From Desulfocapsa sp. (lineage in GTDB: Bacteria; Desulfobacterota; Desulfobulbia; Desulfobulbales; Desulfocapsaceae): a stretch of DNA of 33,031 nucleotides. A model generated the notes under the pieces. It worked only from the letters and a program-made list of their open reading frames with translations. It had not been told where the DNA came from and searched no databases. The position numbers were made by a program, and so were the translations under genes. The stretch lies in assembly GCA_013426795.1 (NCBI GenBank), contig JACDZF010000012.1, positions 1 to 33,031 of the forward strand, given 5' to 3'. Shown here one piece after another: positions 9,003-17,289 of this stretch; position 1 is the stretch's first letter; the number at the start of each line of letters is the position of its first letter.

Positions 9003-10232
9003 ATGAAAATACGACAAAACACCTTTCTTGTCAGTCTCTTGTGGATACTGCTGATGACCGCCTCCTTTGCCTGGAATCATGCCCAGGTCAAAAGTGAACA
9101 GGAAAGTCTGCCCCTCCATTCGGCGAGGAGCCTCTTTAACCAGATCGTCTTCACCTGCTGCTGGAATGGCCGCCAGGGAGGGGTCTATGTTCCGGTGTCG
9201 AGGACGGCGGACGGAGAACCTTCTCTGCCGCTGCCTGCGGAAACACTCAGGGTCAACCCATCCCTCCAGCTCACGAAAATCAGTCCCGCCCTTATGGCCC
9301 GGCAGATTGGTGAAATTTCCAAGGAACATAACATCCGCTACGATTTCATCAGCAGCCATTCCGTCAACGTCACGAGCAAGGCGACGGAAGAGGAAGAGGG
9401 GGTCTTTCGTAAATTTGAAGCGGGGTTGGCGGAGGAGGGAAAATTTATCACCACTGGAGAGGGCACCTCCTTTTCCTATATGGCCCCCCTCATCATCAAA
9501 CCAGGCTGTCTGCAATGCCACGACAAACAGGGCTACAAGGAAGGTGATATCATGGGAGGGATCCGGGTGATCCTGCCCGATGTCCGTCGCCCCTTCCTTG
9601 ACCCGCTCCTCTTCGCCCATATCGGCATCACCCTTCTCGGGCTTCTGGGTATCCTGATGGCCGGGATCAGATTGAGCAGGGCCTACGCCATCATCCAGCG
9701 CCAGGCCATCTTTGATGCCTTGACTGGAATCCCCAATCGCCTCAACTTCGCCGACCATATCGTCAATGAGTTCAGCCGCAGCAGCCGAACCAGGGAGTCA
9801 CTGGCGGTCATCATGTGCGATATCGACCATTTCAAGGCGTATAACGATACCTATGGTCATAACAGCGGGGATAAATGTTTGCAAAAGGTGGCCCAGACCA
9901 TCAAGAATTCCCTGGTCCGTCCCGGGGATTTCTGTGCCCGCTACGGAGGTGAGGAGTTCGTCGTGATCCTTGCCGATACCTCCTATAAAGGGGCCATCCA
10001 TGTGGCCGAGCGTATCCGCTTCAACATCATCAAACTCCAGATAGCCCACGAAAAATCCCAACCCCTGCAACTCGTCACCCTGAGTCTTGGCATAGCCGCA
10101 ACCTCGGGTCAGCCGATGAATTCCTATGAGGAACTGCTCAAGAATGCCGACACCGCCCTCTACGAAGCCAAGAGAAATGGCCGGAACCGGGTGGAATCCT
10201 TTATGGATATCCAGTCCGCTTCCATGGGCTGA
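9003..10232 (+). CDS. Membrane-anchored diguanylate cyclase with DUF3365 haem-type sensor domain
   Basis: A 409-residue protein. Residues about 7-22 are a signal anchor. Residues about 35-200 form a periplasmic DUF3365 (Tll0287-like) domain with QGGVYVPVSR, ISPALMARQIGEIS and a c-type haem motif CLQCH at 169-173. A second membrane segment lies at about 203-225 (HIGITLLGLLGILMAGI). The cytoplasmic GGDEF domain spans about 240-400, with DALTGIPNRLNF, the active site GGEEF at 315-319, and an RPGD sequence at 306-309 in the place of the allosteric I-site, so the enzyme should be product-inhibited. It is predicted to make cyclic di-GMP in response to a redox or gas signal sensed by the haem; the signal is inferred. 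No clear ribosome site precedes the ATG. The gene is convergent with the hydrolase gene. Confidence 0.92.
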   Translation: MKIRQNTFLVSLLWILLMTASFAWNHAQVKSEQESLPLHSARSLFNQIVFTCCWNGRQGGVYVPVSRTADGEPSLPLPAETLRVNPSLQLTKISPALMARQIGEISKEHNIRYDFISSHSVNVTSKATEEEEGVFRKFEAGLAEEGKFITTGEGTSFSYMAPLIIKPGCLQCHDKQGYKEGDIMGGIRVILPDVRRPFLDPLLFAHIGITLLGLLGILMAGIRLSRAYAIIQRQAIFDALTGIPNRLNFADHIVNEFSRSSRTRESLAVIMCDIDHFKAYNDTYGHNSGDKCLQKVAQTIKNSLVRPGDFCARYGGEEFVVILADTSYKGAIHVAERIRFNIIKLQIAHEKSQPLQLVTLSLGIAATSGQPMNSYEELLKNADTALYEAKRNGRNRVESFMDIQSASMG

Positions 10233-10260
10233 CGACGACACAAATGTCCATTGCCCATGG
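10222..10260. repeat. Inverted repeat between convergent genes
   Basis: A perfect 8-base inverted repeat (CCATGGGC at 10222-10229, GCCCATGG at 10253-10260) with a 23-base loop spans the stop codon of the GGDEF gene and the 29-base gap to the convergent hydrolase gene. There is no T-run on either side, so a classic intrinsic terminator is not supported. A bidirectional barrier is possible. Confidence 0.35.
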
Positions 10261-10261
10261 C

Positions 10262-11263
10262 TCAGAGAGTACCCGGTAAACCTTGCACAAACTCGACGGT
10301 CATCTCTGCCAGCGGCAGGGTGGACTCCGGCGACAAGATATCCCCCGCCAGCACATGCTGATCCGGATCGCCCCCTTGGGTCCAGGCGATCAGCCTCTTG
10401 TGTTCAGCGCCAAGGCCTTGAAACGCGGCAACAAGCGCCGCCACATCCACTGTCCTGTCCTGGGGGGAATAGATACACAGGGTTGGTGCGGTGATCCGCC
10501 GCAAATCGAGGGCCTGAACCAGCTTCACCATTCCCATCATCGGCAGCAGGGCCCGCACCGCATAGGAACTGGTCCAGTAGCGGCCGTGGTCTTCATTGAC
10601 CGGCTGCCAGCTCCGGTTTTTCCCCACCAGCATTTCCGCCAGCTGCCCGCCCCAGGGCCAGGCCAGGATCATGGCCCGACCATCGGCAGGGCCAAAATTA
10701 GGCGACACCAGGACCAGCGCCGCGATTCTCTCCTGATCGGCCTGCGCCGCCTGCCACACCGCCAGGGTTCCGCCGGTGGAGATCCCCATGAGCAGCACCC
10801 GCTGCCCCAGTCGTTTCCCGATTTCCATCGCCTCGGCCATGTCATTGACCCAGGCATTGACGCTGCCATCGAGCATGGCCTTGCCGCCCCGACCATGCCC
10901 GGTCAGGCGGGTGCAAAAGAGATTGGCCTGGAGGCCCTGCGCTACCATGGCGGCGAAGGGCGAGGTATCCTGACGACTGGCGGAGAACCCATGCACATAG
11001 ACAAGGGAAAGGGGGGTCTGCTGGCCCGGGGCATGGGCCCAGACGATCTTTTTTTCCGTTCCCGGCACGATGTCGGCGCAGGCAGATTCATTGCGGGCAA
11101 GATAGGCGTCAAGGTCCCGGGGCAGCTCGAGGGGGCGCAGGCTGGTATCAAGATCCACCCGGGGGCCAAGCAGGAAAACAACCGGGAGCAGCAGGAACAA
11201 GCCCATGCGCCCGGCATATTTTCTCAGAAGATCCTTTATTGCCCGATGGTTTTTTGAATTCAT
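10262..11263 (-). CDS. Membrane-anchored alpha/beta hydrolase
   Basis: About 333 residues from the ATG at 11263, chosen because GAAGGA lies 7 bases upstream; the in-frame extension to 11335 lacks such a site. An N-terminal hydrophobic segment (LFLLLPVVFLLGPRVDLD) suggests a membrane anchor with the enzyme on the periplasmic side. The hydrolase core shows SLVYVHGFSASRQ (oxyanion region), CTRLTGHGRGGKAMLDG, the nucleophile elbow GISTGG with Ser162, and a late PTLCIYSPQDRTVD carrying a likely catalytic aspartate. A terminal histidine may lie in DPDQHVLAGD. This is the pattern of monoacylglycerol-lipase or carboxylesterase-like enzymes; the substrate is unknown. Confidence 0.85.
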   Translation of the reverse strand: MNSKNHRAIKDLLRKYAGRMGLFLLLPVVFLLGPRVDLDTSLRPLELPRDLDAYLARNESACADIVPGTEKKIVWAHAPGQQTPLSLVYVHGFSASRQDTSPFAAMVAQGLQANLFCTRLTGHGRGGKAMLDGSVNAWVNDMAEAMEIGKRLGQRVLLMGISTGGTLAVWQAAQADQERIAALVLVSPNFGPADGRAMILAWPWGGQLAEMLVGKNRSWQPVNEDHGRYWTSSYAVRALLPMMGMVKLVQALDLRRITAPTLCIYSPQDRTVDVAALVAAFQGLGAEHKRLIAWTQGGDPDQHVLAGDILSPESTLPLAEMTVEFVQGLPGTL

Positions 11264-11373
11264 TGCTGGATCCTTCGATGTTGTTCTCCATGTTTGTGGG
11301 GTTGAAAGAGCAGTGGTTGCGGACACTGTATTCACACCGGCCCGGACTTTATGGAAGCTTCCTGAAAGAACAA

Positions 11374-11402
11374 TTGTTTGCCTGGGGATTCCCGATTATA
11401 CT
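11374..11402 (+). promoter_or_regulatory. Candidate sigma70 promoter for the secreted Arg/His-rich protein
   Basis: A -35 of TTGTTT (11374-11379) and a -10 of TATACT (11397-11402) are separated by 17 bases. They sit 109 bases upstream of the likely ATG at 11511. The spacer contains the palindrome GGGGATTCCC. The 11264-11510 gap also must hold the promoter of the divergent hydrolase gene, which I cannot place. Confidence 0.4.
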
Positions 11403-11510
11403 CCGGTCACCGAATGCTCAAAAACGAAAATGATGCGGCTCATTTTCACCCCTGGGTAATGGGCCTTGAAGATTTTCTCATTCATCAGCAAACAGTTCGA
11501 AGCAGCCATC

Positions 11511-12032
11511 ATGATAAAAAAAACTCTCCTCCGATCCCTTCTGCTCTGTTGTCTGACAGCATCCGCCACCTTTTGCGCATCATCCAGCCAGGCCGGTGAC
11601 GTGGACATCAACGTGCACTTTGGGGGATATCCCCGCCCACCCGTGATCATTGTCCCGCAACCAAGGTATCGCTCACCCGGGCCCGCCTTCTATTTCAGCA
11701 CCACGCCGGATTTCATTTATATGAATTCCCTGGGGTTTGATGTGGCCATGGGCTCACCCTACGATCTCTTCCGTTCCGGAAATTACTATTACATCATTCA
11801 TCAGGGATACTGGTACAGATCATCCCGCATCCATGGGCCGTGGCGCATGGTCGATTACAGGAGCCTGCCACCCGGTTTCCGCAGACACAAAATAGAACAG
11901 ATCAGAAGATATCGTGACATCGAATATCGGAGATATCGGCACGACCACAGGGATGGGCGATGGGACCATCGAGACCAGGGGGATCACCCGCCCCGCCACC
12001 GGGATGACCGGGATGGCAGGGGGCACCATTAA
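11511..12032 (+). CDS. Secreted protein of unknown function with Arg/His/Asp-rich tail
   Basis: About 173 residues from the ATG at 11511. A longer frame exists from a TTG at 11466, but the shorter start gives a clean signal peptide (MIKKTLLRSLLLCCLTASAT) with probable cleavage after SSSQA near residue 28. The mature N-terminus is Pro/Tyr-rich (GGYPRPPVIIVPQPRYRSPG). The middle has aromatic residues (FRSGNYYYIIHQGYWYRSSR, then HGPWRMVDYRSLPPGFRRH), resembling periplasmic proteins with Tyr-x-Trp-Tyr repeats. The last 45 residues are almost entirely Arg, His, Asp and Gly. The tail could bind metal or polyanion; this is inference. No family with known function recognised. Confidence 0.7.
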   Translation: MIKKTLLRSLLLCCLTASATFCASSSQAGDVDINVHFGGYPRPPVIIVPQPRYRSPGPAFYFSTTPDFIYMNSLGFDVAMGSPYDLFRSGNYYYIIHQGYWYRSSRIHGPWRMVDYRSLPPGFRRHKIEQIRRYRDIEYRRYRHDHRDGRWDHRDQGDHPPRHRDDRDGRGHH

Positions 12033-12106
12033 GCGGGAATACGCTGAGAGATGATGAGCAGGTCGAGCTGAACAGCAAAAGGAAGGGGGGCTTTTCCCGA
12101 TGGCGA

Positions 12107-12781
12107 TCAAGGTTGCCGCGAGAATGTCAGCAGGGCCCGTTTGGCGCCGGAAAAAGGAAGTTCCCGTTCCATGGTCCCGGTGTGCTGAAAAGAAGTGGCG
12201 GGTGAGATGGTTTCCAGGCCCGCCACCTCTTCCCGCCACCTTGGCCCCTTCATGCAGATCACCGTTGTCTTGCCGCCGCAGAAGCGGCTGACCATCCCCA
12301 GGAATGCACTGCTGTCGGTGACGGCCCGGCTGGTAATATGGGTGAAGATGGCGCTGGACGGCAGAAGTTCTTTATCCTCCACCCGCCCCGCCAGCACCTC
12401 CACGCCATCAAGCCCCAGGGTTCTGATCAGATGACGGAGAAAAGAGACCCGTTTCAGGCGGGGCTCCACCAGGGTCACCCGAAGCCTGGGCCAGGCTGCC
12501 TTGCACACCAGTCCGGGAAAGCCCGCCCCGGTGCCCACATCCAGCAGATGGCAATGTTCTGCGCCGGCAAGCAGGGGCAGCAGGGTCAGGGAATCGAGGA
12601 AATGATTCTCCAGGATCTCCGCCTCCCCCGCCCCCTTGGCGATCAGGTTGATCTTTCTGCTCCAGCGCCCAAGTTCGGTAAAATAGACAAACAGCCCCTC
12701 CACCGCCTCCCCTTCCAGGGCAATTCCCAGGATCCGGCAGCCTTCCCGCAGCTGTCCACGAAAATCAAAGACTTCTGTCAT
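12107..12781 (-). CDS. rsmG: 16S rRNA (guanine527-N7)-methyltransferase RsmG
   Basis: About 224 residues, the usual RsmG length. The SAM-binding block is HLLDVGTGAGFPGLVCKAAWP, followed by VTLVEPRLKRVSFLRHLIR. An earlier NLIAKGAGEAEILENHFLDSL block is the typical RsmG substrate-side motif, and ITSRAVTD follows later. The enzyme adds a methyl group to N7 of G527 in 16S rRNA. The ATG at 12781 overlaps the hisD stop as TGATG; a GTG at 12784 is in frame just before it. It is the last gene of the six-gene - strand run that begins at 18032, so its expression probably depends on hisD translation. Confidence 0.94.
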   Translation of the reverse strand: MTEVFDFRGQLREGCRILGIALEGEAVEGLFVYFTELGRWSRKINLIAKGAGEAEILENHFLDSLTLLPLLAGAEHCHLLDVGTGAGFPGLVCKAAWPRLRVTLVEPRLKRVSFLRHLIRTLGLDGVEVLAGRVEDKELLPSSAIFTHITSRAVTDSSAFLGMVSRFCGGKTTVICMKGPRWREEVAGLETISPATSFQHTGTMERELPFSGAKRALLTFSRQP

Positions 12782-14106
12782 CACTTTTTCGTCAGGCCAT
12801 TGTCCGATAAACGCTCGGTCACCGAGGCGGCGTGGGCGGTGAGCCCTTCCAGGGTGGCCAGGCGGCGGATATGATCGGCGTCCTGCCGCAGGGCCTCTGG
12901 GGAATAACTGATGATGGAGCTCTTCTTCAAGAAGGTCTCAACCCCCAGGGCGGAAGAAAAACGGGCAGTGCCCATGGTGGGCAGAACATGATTGGGGCCG
13001 GCCAGATAGTCGCCGGCGGCCTCCGGGGTGTGATGCCCTAAAAAGATGGCCCCGGCGTGACGAATGCGCGGCAGCATCGCCCAGGGGTCGCTGATCATCA
13101 GCTCCAGATGTTCCACGGCGAGGGAATTGGCCAGATCCATGGCCTCATCGAGGCCCTCGGCAACCAGGATCACGCCCCGATCAGCCAGGGATTTCCGGGC
13201 AATCTCCTGCCGCGCAAGACCTGCCAGCTGGCGCTCCAGCTCCTTGGGAATTTCTTCGGCCAGGGCCGCATCGGTGGTCACCACCATGGCCAGGGCGAGG
13301 GGGTCATGTTCGGCCTGGGCGAGCATGTCGGCGGCCACATAGCGGGCCCTGGCGCTGCCGTCGGCCACAATCAGCACCTCGGAGGGGCCGGCGATCATAT
13401 CGATGCGCACCCGATGGGAGACCTGGGCCTTGGCCTCGGTCACAAACTGGTTCCCCGGGCCAACGATGACATCCACCGCCGCAATGGACTCCGTGCCATA
13501 GGCCAGGGCCGCAATCGCCCAGGCCGATCCGGCCTTGAAGATCTCGGTGATCCCGATCTCCTGCGCCGCCACCAGCAGATGGGGGCTGATCCTGCCCTCG
13601 CGGTTGGGCGGGGTCAGCATCAGCCGACGGCCCACCCCGGCAATCCCTGCCGGAATTCCGTTCATCAGCACCGAAGAGACCAGAGGCGTGGAGCCGCCCC
13701 GACCGCCAGGCACATAGAGACCAGCCGCATCCACGGGCCGCACCAGACGACCGACGATGGTGCCATTGTCCCGGGTCTGCATCCAGGAATCTTCCATCTC
13801 CCGCTCGTGAAAACTCTGCACCCGCTCAATGGCCACGGCCAGGGTCTCGAGAAAGGCCTCATCCACCAGCTCGTAGGCAGCGAGCATCTCCGCCATGGAA
13901 ACCTGCATGTCGGCCAGCGCCAGATCCGGGGCATCAAACTTGCGGGTATATTCCAGCACCGACGCGTCGCCCCGCGCCCGCACCGCGGCGATGATTCCGG
14001 CCACCGTCTGCCGGCAGGAATCATCGGCAGGCTGAAAACGCTGAAGCAGGGAGGCGATAAGCCGCTCTCCTTCCAAAGAGTTGGTTGTTACAGGCTTTAT
14101 AGGCAT
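12781..14106 (-). CDS. hisD: Histidinol dehydrogenase
   Basis: About 441 residues from the ATG at 14106, chosen because GGAAGGAAG ends 4-5 bases before it and the length then fits HisD. The open frame continues upstream to 14199, but those 31 residues are unlike the family. HisD oxidises L-histidinol to histidine in two NAD-dependent steps with zinc. Motifs seen are AGLYVPGGRGGSTPLVSSVLMN, the GPGNQFVTEAK nucleotide region, IDMIAGPSEVLIVADG, VEHLELMISDP with catalytic His, and IFLGHHTPEAAGDYLAGPNHVLPT with zinc-site residues. The gene lies between menG and rsmG, away from hisB (18812-19411), so the histidine genes are scattered. Confidence 0.96.
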   Translation of the reverse strand: MPIKPVTTNSLEGERLIASLLQRFQPADDSCRQTVAGIIAAVRARGDASVLEYTRKFDAPDLALADMQVSMAEMLAAYELVDEAFLETLAVAIERVQSFHEREMEDSWMQTRDNGTIVGRLVRPVDAAGLYVPGGRGGSTPLVSSVLMNGIPAGIAGVGRRLMLTPPNREGRISPHLLVAAQEIGITEIFKAGSAWAIAALAYGTESIAAVDVIVGPGNQFVTEAKAQVSHRVRIDMIAGPSEVLIVADGSARARYVAADMLAQAEHDPLALAMVVTTDAALAEEIPKELERQLAGLARQEIARKSLADRGVILVAEGLDEAMDLANSLAVEHLELMISDPWAMLPRIRHAGAIFLGHHTPEAAGDYLAGPNHVLPTMGTARFSSALGVETFLKKSSIISYSPEALRQDADHIRRLATLEGLTAHAASVTERLSDNGLTKK

Positions 14107-14199
14107 AATCTTCCTTCCATCCAGTTGATCTTCGACATCAGCTCTGGCTTGAACAGCGCTCCGCAAATTCCCGTCAAAACCTACGCCACTTCCTGCCAT

Positions 14200-14910
14200 T
14201 TACGGAAGTTTGCCAGATCCATCCTTCTTCTTTCGTCCCCAATGGACTCCGATGGTACCGAGCATCAAGCGTTCATAGCCCACATCCTCAAACCCCGCTT
14301 CCACAAAGACGGCGGCCAAGGCCTCGGCATCATAAAAATTCATGGTCGATCCGGTCAGATAGGCATAGGCGGCCTCGTCCCGGGCCACGAAGCGCCCCAG
14401 AAAGGGAATCCCGAACCGGAAATAAAAGCGGACAAAGGGATACAGCAGGTTTTTCCGGGGCGGCGTGGTGTCAAGGCACACCACCCGGCCACCCGGTTTC
14501 AGAACCCGGCGCACCTCTTTGAGCACCGCCGGGGCATCGTCAACGTTGCGCAGAAGGTAGCCAAAGCTCACCGATTCAAAACTGTTCTCGGCATAGGGCA
14601 GGCAATTGGCGTCACAGGCCTGCCAGCAGATATGCAGGGCCGCAAACCGGCGGCCGGCCTCTTTCAGCATATTCTGGGAAAAATCAGCGCCGATCACCCG
14701 GCACCGGGGGTAGGTCTCTCGCATCAAGGCGGCGATATCCCCGGTGCCAGTGGCCAGATCCAGGGCCCAGCCGGTTCCCGGATCCTGCGCCCTCTGCACC
14801 ACCAGACGGCGCCAGCGCTGGTCCTGCCCCAGGGTCATCACCCGGTTCATCAGATCATACGATCCGGCAATGGCATCAAACATCTTCTGCACGCCAGGCC
14901 CCTTGCTCAT
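14200..14910 (-). CDS. ubiE: Demethylmenaquinone/ubiquinone C-methyltransferase
   Basis: About 236 residues from the ATG at 14910, preferred because GGAGGG lies 7 bases upstream; a frame start at 14925 is possible. The family N-terminus KMFDAIAGSYDLMNRVMTLGQDQRWRR is followed by the SAM site LDLATGTGDIAALMRE, then VIGADFSQNML and FESVSFGYLLRNVDD. LKEVRRVLKPGGRVVCLDTT is a UbiE/MenG hallmark, and the C-terminal region starts FLGRFVARDEAAYAYLTGST. It methylates demethylmenaquinone (or the ubiquinone precursor) in the final steps of quinone synthesis. In an anaerobe the likely product is menaquinone, the probable electron donor for the bd-type oxidases at 25567-32959. Confidence 0.93.
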   Translation of the reverse strand: MSKGPGVQKMFDAIAGSYDLMNRVMTLGQDQRWRRLVVQRAQDPGTGWALDLATGTGDIAALMRETYPRCRVIGADFSQNMLKEAGRRFAALHICWQACDANCLPYAENSFESVSFGYLLRNVDDAPAVLKEVRRVLKPGGRVVCLDTTPPRKNLLYPFVRFYFRFGIPFLGRFVARDEAAYAYLTGSTMNFYDAEALAAVFVEAGFEDVGYERLMLGTIGVHWGRKKKDGSGKLP

Positions 14911-14952
14911 TTGCTCTCCCTCCATTCCCCCACCCTCTCTCCTCTCTTCCTG

Positions 14953-16371
14953 TCAACAGGGAGCAAACCCGGGCGTCCGCGGAAAGGGAATCACCTCGCG
15001 GATATTGGCCATGCCGGTGACAAACTGGACCAGGCGCTCAAAGCCGAGGCCAAAACCGGAATGGGGCACCGTGCCATAGCGCCGCAGATCAAGATACCAG
15101 TCATAGGCCAGGGGATCAACACCTGCCTGCTCCATGCGGGCAAGCAGGACTTCGGAGCGTTCCTCGCGCTGACTGCCGCCGATGATCTCGCCTATTCCCG
15201 GCACCAGAATATCCATGGCCGCCACCGTCAAGCCGTCATCACTGAGGCGCATATAGAAGGGTTTGATGGCCGCCGGGTAATCGGTGACAATGAGCGGCCG
15301 CCGATGGATGGTTTCGGTCAAATAGCGCTCATGTTCCGATTGTAGGTCAATGCCCCACTGCACCGGATAGACAAAGGACTGGCCGGACTGCCGCAACTGC
15401 TGCACGGCCTCGGTGTAGGTGATATGGGCAAATTCCTGCTCCACCACCGCCTCCAGTTTGGCCACCAGCCCCTTGGCGATAAAGCGGTCAAAGAGGGCCA
15501 GATCAGCGGCACACTCGGTCAACACCAGGCGCAGCAGATATTTCAGCAGTGCCTCCGCGACCTGCCTGTTGCCCGCCAGATCACAGAAGGCCATCTCCGG
15601 CTCCACCATCCAGAACTCGGCCAGGTGGCGGCTGGTATTGGAGTTTTCGGCGCGAAAGGTGGGGCCGAAGGTATAGACATTGCCCAGGGCCTGGGCATAG
15701 ACCTCGGCCTGGAGCTGGCCACTGACGGTGAGGCCGGCCGGCCGGCCAAAGAATTCGCCGCTGTCCCCGCCGGATTCCCCGGCCCCCGAAGCTGGCGAAG
15801 GCGTGCTGACCTGAAACATTTCGCCGGCGCCCTCGCAGTCACTGGTGGTGATGATCGGGGTATGGACCTGGATAAAGCCCCGTTCCTGAAAAAAGCTGTG
15901 CACCCCGTATGAGAGCCGGGAGCGAACCCGGGCCACCGCCCCCAGGGCGTTGGTGCGGGGCCGGAGATGGCAGATTTCACGGAGAAACTCAAAGGAGTGA
16001 TGTTTTTTCTGGAGGGGATAGGATTCGGGATCGGCCCAGCCCAGAACCTCAATGGTCTCCGCCCGCAGCTCCACCGACTGCCCCCTGGCCGGCGACTCCT
16101 GAAGAATCCCGCGCACCAGCACGCTGCAACCGGTGCTGAGTTTTTTGACCTCATCCCGATAATTGGCCAGGGTCTGCTCGGCAATGACCTGGAGATTGGC
16201 AAGACATGAGCCATCCCCCAGCTCGAGAAAGGAAAAGCCGCCGGCATCGCGCCTGGTTCGCACCCAGCCGCCAATCTCCAGCTTTTCTCCAATCTGCGGA
16301 GCAGCAAGGACTTCCGCAACCCGTTTGTTCATCGCAAAACCCTTTTCGAAAGAGGACATTGTCAACCCCAT
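14953..16371 (-). CDS. asnS: Asparagine-tRNA ligase
   Basis: Up to 472 residues. This class II aminoacyl-tRNA synthetase charges tRNA(Asn) in the cytoplasm. The N-terminal OB-fold has [25 protein letters not shown]. Class II motif 2 is [19 protein letters not shown] followed by WMVEPEMAF. Motif 3 is [30 protein letters not shown] at the C-terminus. The start is uncertain: the ATG at 16371 has GGAGGG 4 bases upstream and follows the DUF89 stop directly, while an ATG at 16332 with AAGGG upstream would give a family-typical N-terminus. Its presence suggests direct Asn-tRNA charging here. It sits between DUF89 and ubiE with very short gaps. Confidence 0.95.
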   Translation of the reverse strand: MGLTMSSFEKGFAMNKRVAEVLAAPQIGEKLEIGGWVRTRRDAGGFSFLELGDGSCLANLQVIAEQTLANYRDEVKKLSTGCSVLVRGILQESPARGQSVELRAETIEVLGWADPESYPLQKKHHSFEFLREICHLRPRTNALGAVARVRSRLSYGVHSFFQERGFIQVHTPIITTSDCEGAGEMFQVSTPSPASGAGESGGDSGEFFGRPAGLTVSGQLQAEVYAQALGNVYTFGPTFRAENSNTSRHLAEFWMVEPEMAFCDLAGNRQVAEALLKYLLRLVLTECAADLALFDRFIAKGLVAKLEAVVEQEFAHITYTEAVQQLRQSGQSFVYPVQWGIDLQSEHERYLTETIHRRPLIVTDYPAAIKPFYMRLSDDGLTVAAMDILVPGIGEIIGGSQREERSEVLLARMEQAGVDPLAYDWYLDLRRYGTVPHSGFGLGFERLVQFVTGMANIREVIPFPRTPGFAPC

Positions 16372-17289
16372 TTATCCCTCCGCCCAATGGTCTCTGGTAA
16401 AGAGCACCATCTCGCCCTCACCGGGCAGGGTCTCCCGACCCATTCCCGCCAAGTCCGCCAGGTGTGCCCCCACCACCGGACATTTGATGGTCAGCAGGAA
16501 AAAGATCGGGGCCCTGGTCTCGGAACCTGCCTCCGATAAGGTCTCAAAATTGCCCTGGCCCTTGGAGATTATCAGATCCGCGTCATGGAAGGCGTCCAGG
16601 AACTCTGCCGAACACAAGGGCAGGGGGGTTCCGGGACAGGCGGTGCCGTTGGTGATGATGCGGGCGTATTGAGCAAGCCCGCAGGCCAGGGCATCGGCCA
16701 GCAGGGCGTCATTGATAATGGGCCCGGCCTTCACCGCCACCGTCACCTTCAGCCCCATATCCGCCAGACAGCGGATAACCAGACGGTCATAGGCGATCTC
16801 GCCGCAGTTATCGGCAAGGTAGAGAATCTTTGCCTTTTCCGGCAGCCCGCCAAGCCGGGCAAGCAATTGAGTGCCGGCATCAATGGCAAAGGGGACAGTT
16901 CGCGCCCGGTTCAAGGCCGCCGCCACATCAAAACTGCGCATTGCCCCGTAATCAATGATATTGCCGGCGATGGCCAGACGCAGGGCCGTAATCAGGGGGA
17001 TGGAACTTTCCGCCACCTCCCTGGAAAGTTCCGGCAGGATGGCCAGGGCCTGATCGTTGGACATTTTTTTGAGGGCAAGATACGGATCGGGACAGGCGGT
17101 AATTCGGGCGATGGCCGCGTACACCGCCATGGAATTTTCCGGCGGGGTCAGGGACATATCCATCTTCGGCAGCAGGGATGCCACCTCCCGAACCACGGCC
17201 AGATGAACCGCCGCATCGTCTGAGCTGATCCGTGCCACCCGCAGGGTCTGATCCATAAAACAGACGAGACAATCAACAGAGCATTTCAT
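16372..17289 (-). CDS. DUF89 (ARMT1-like) damage-control phosphatase family protein
   Basis: A 305-residue DUF89 protein of the archaeal/bacterial AF1104-like group. The N-terminus has a Cys cluster (MKCSVDCLVCF; Cys3, Cys7, Cys10) that is typical of this subgroup. The metal-binding core is seen as YLADNCGEIAYDRL (residues 158-170), KAGPIINDALLADA with an Asn, and LIISKGQGNFETL (residues 239-251). DUF89 proteins are metal-dependent phosphatases proposed to remove damaged or surplus phosphorylated metabolites; the substrate of this subgroup is not established. The start overlaps the stop of the ttcA-like gene as ATGA (17286-17289), and the asnS frame starts directly after its stop, so it is firmly inside the operon. 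Confidence 0.9.
   Translation of the reverse strand: MKCSVDCLVCFMDQTLRVARISSDDAAVHLAVVREVASLLPKMDMSLTPPENSMAVYAAIARITACPDPYLALKKMSNDQALAILPELSREVAESSIPLITALRLAIAGNIIDYGAMRSFDVAAALNRARTVPFAIDAGTQLLARLGGLPEKAKILYLADNCGEIAYDRLVIRCLADMGLKVTVAVKAGPIINDALLADALACGLAQYARIITNGTACPGTPLPLCSAEFLDAFHDADLIISKGQGNFETLSEAGSETRAPIFFLLTIKCPVVGAHLADLAGMGRETLPGEGEMVLFTRDHWAEG

Noticed and set aside
14107-14199. N-terminal extension of hisD
   Set aside because: The strong ribosome site at 14106 and the family length favour the shorter start.
13057-15345. A very long + strand open frame (762 codons) opposite hisD, ubiE and asnS
   Set aside because: It is the antisense of three well-supported genes, has low-complexity Gly/His/Pro/Gln composition and no family match.
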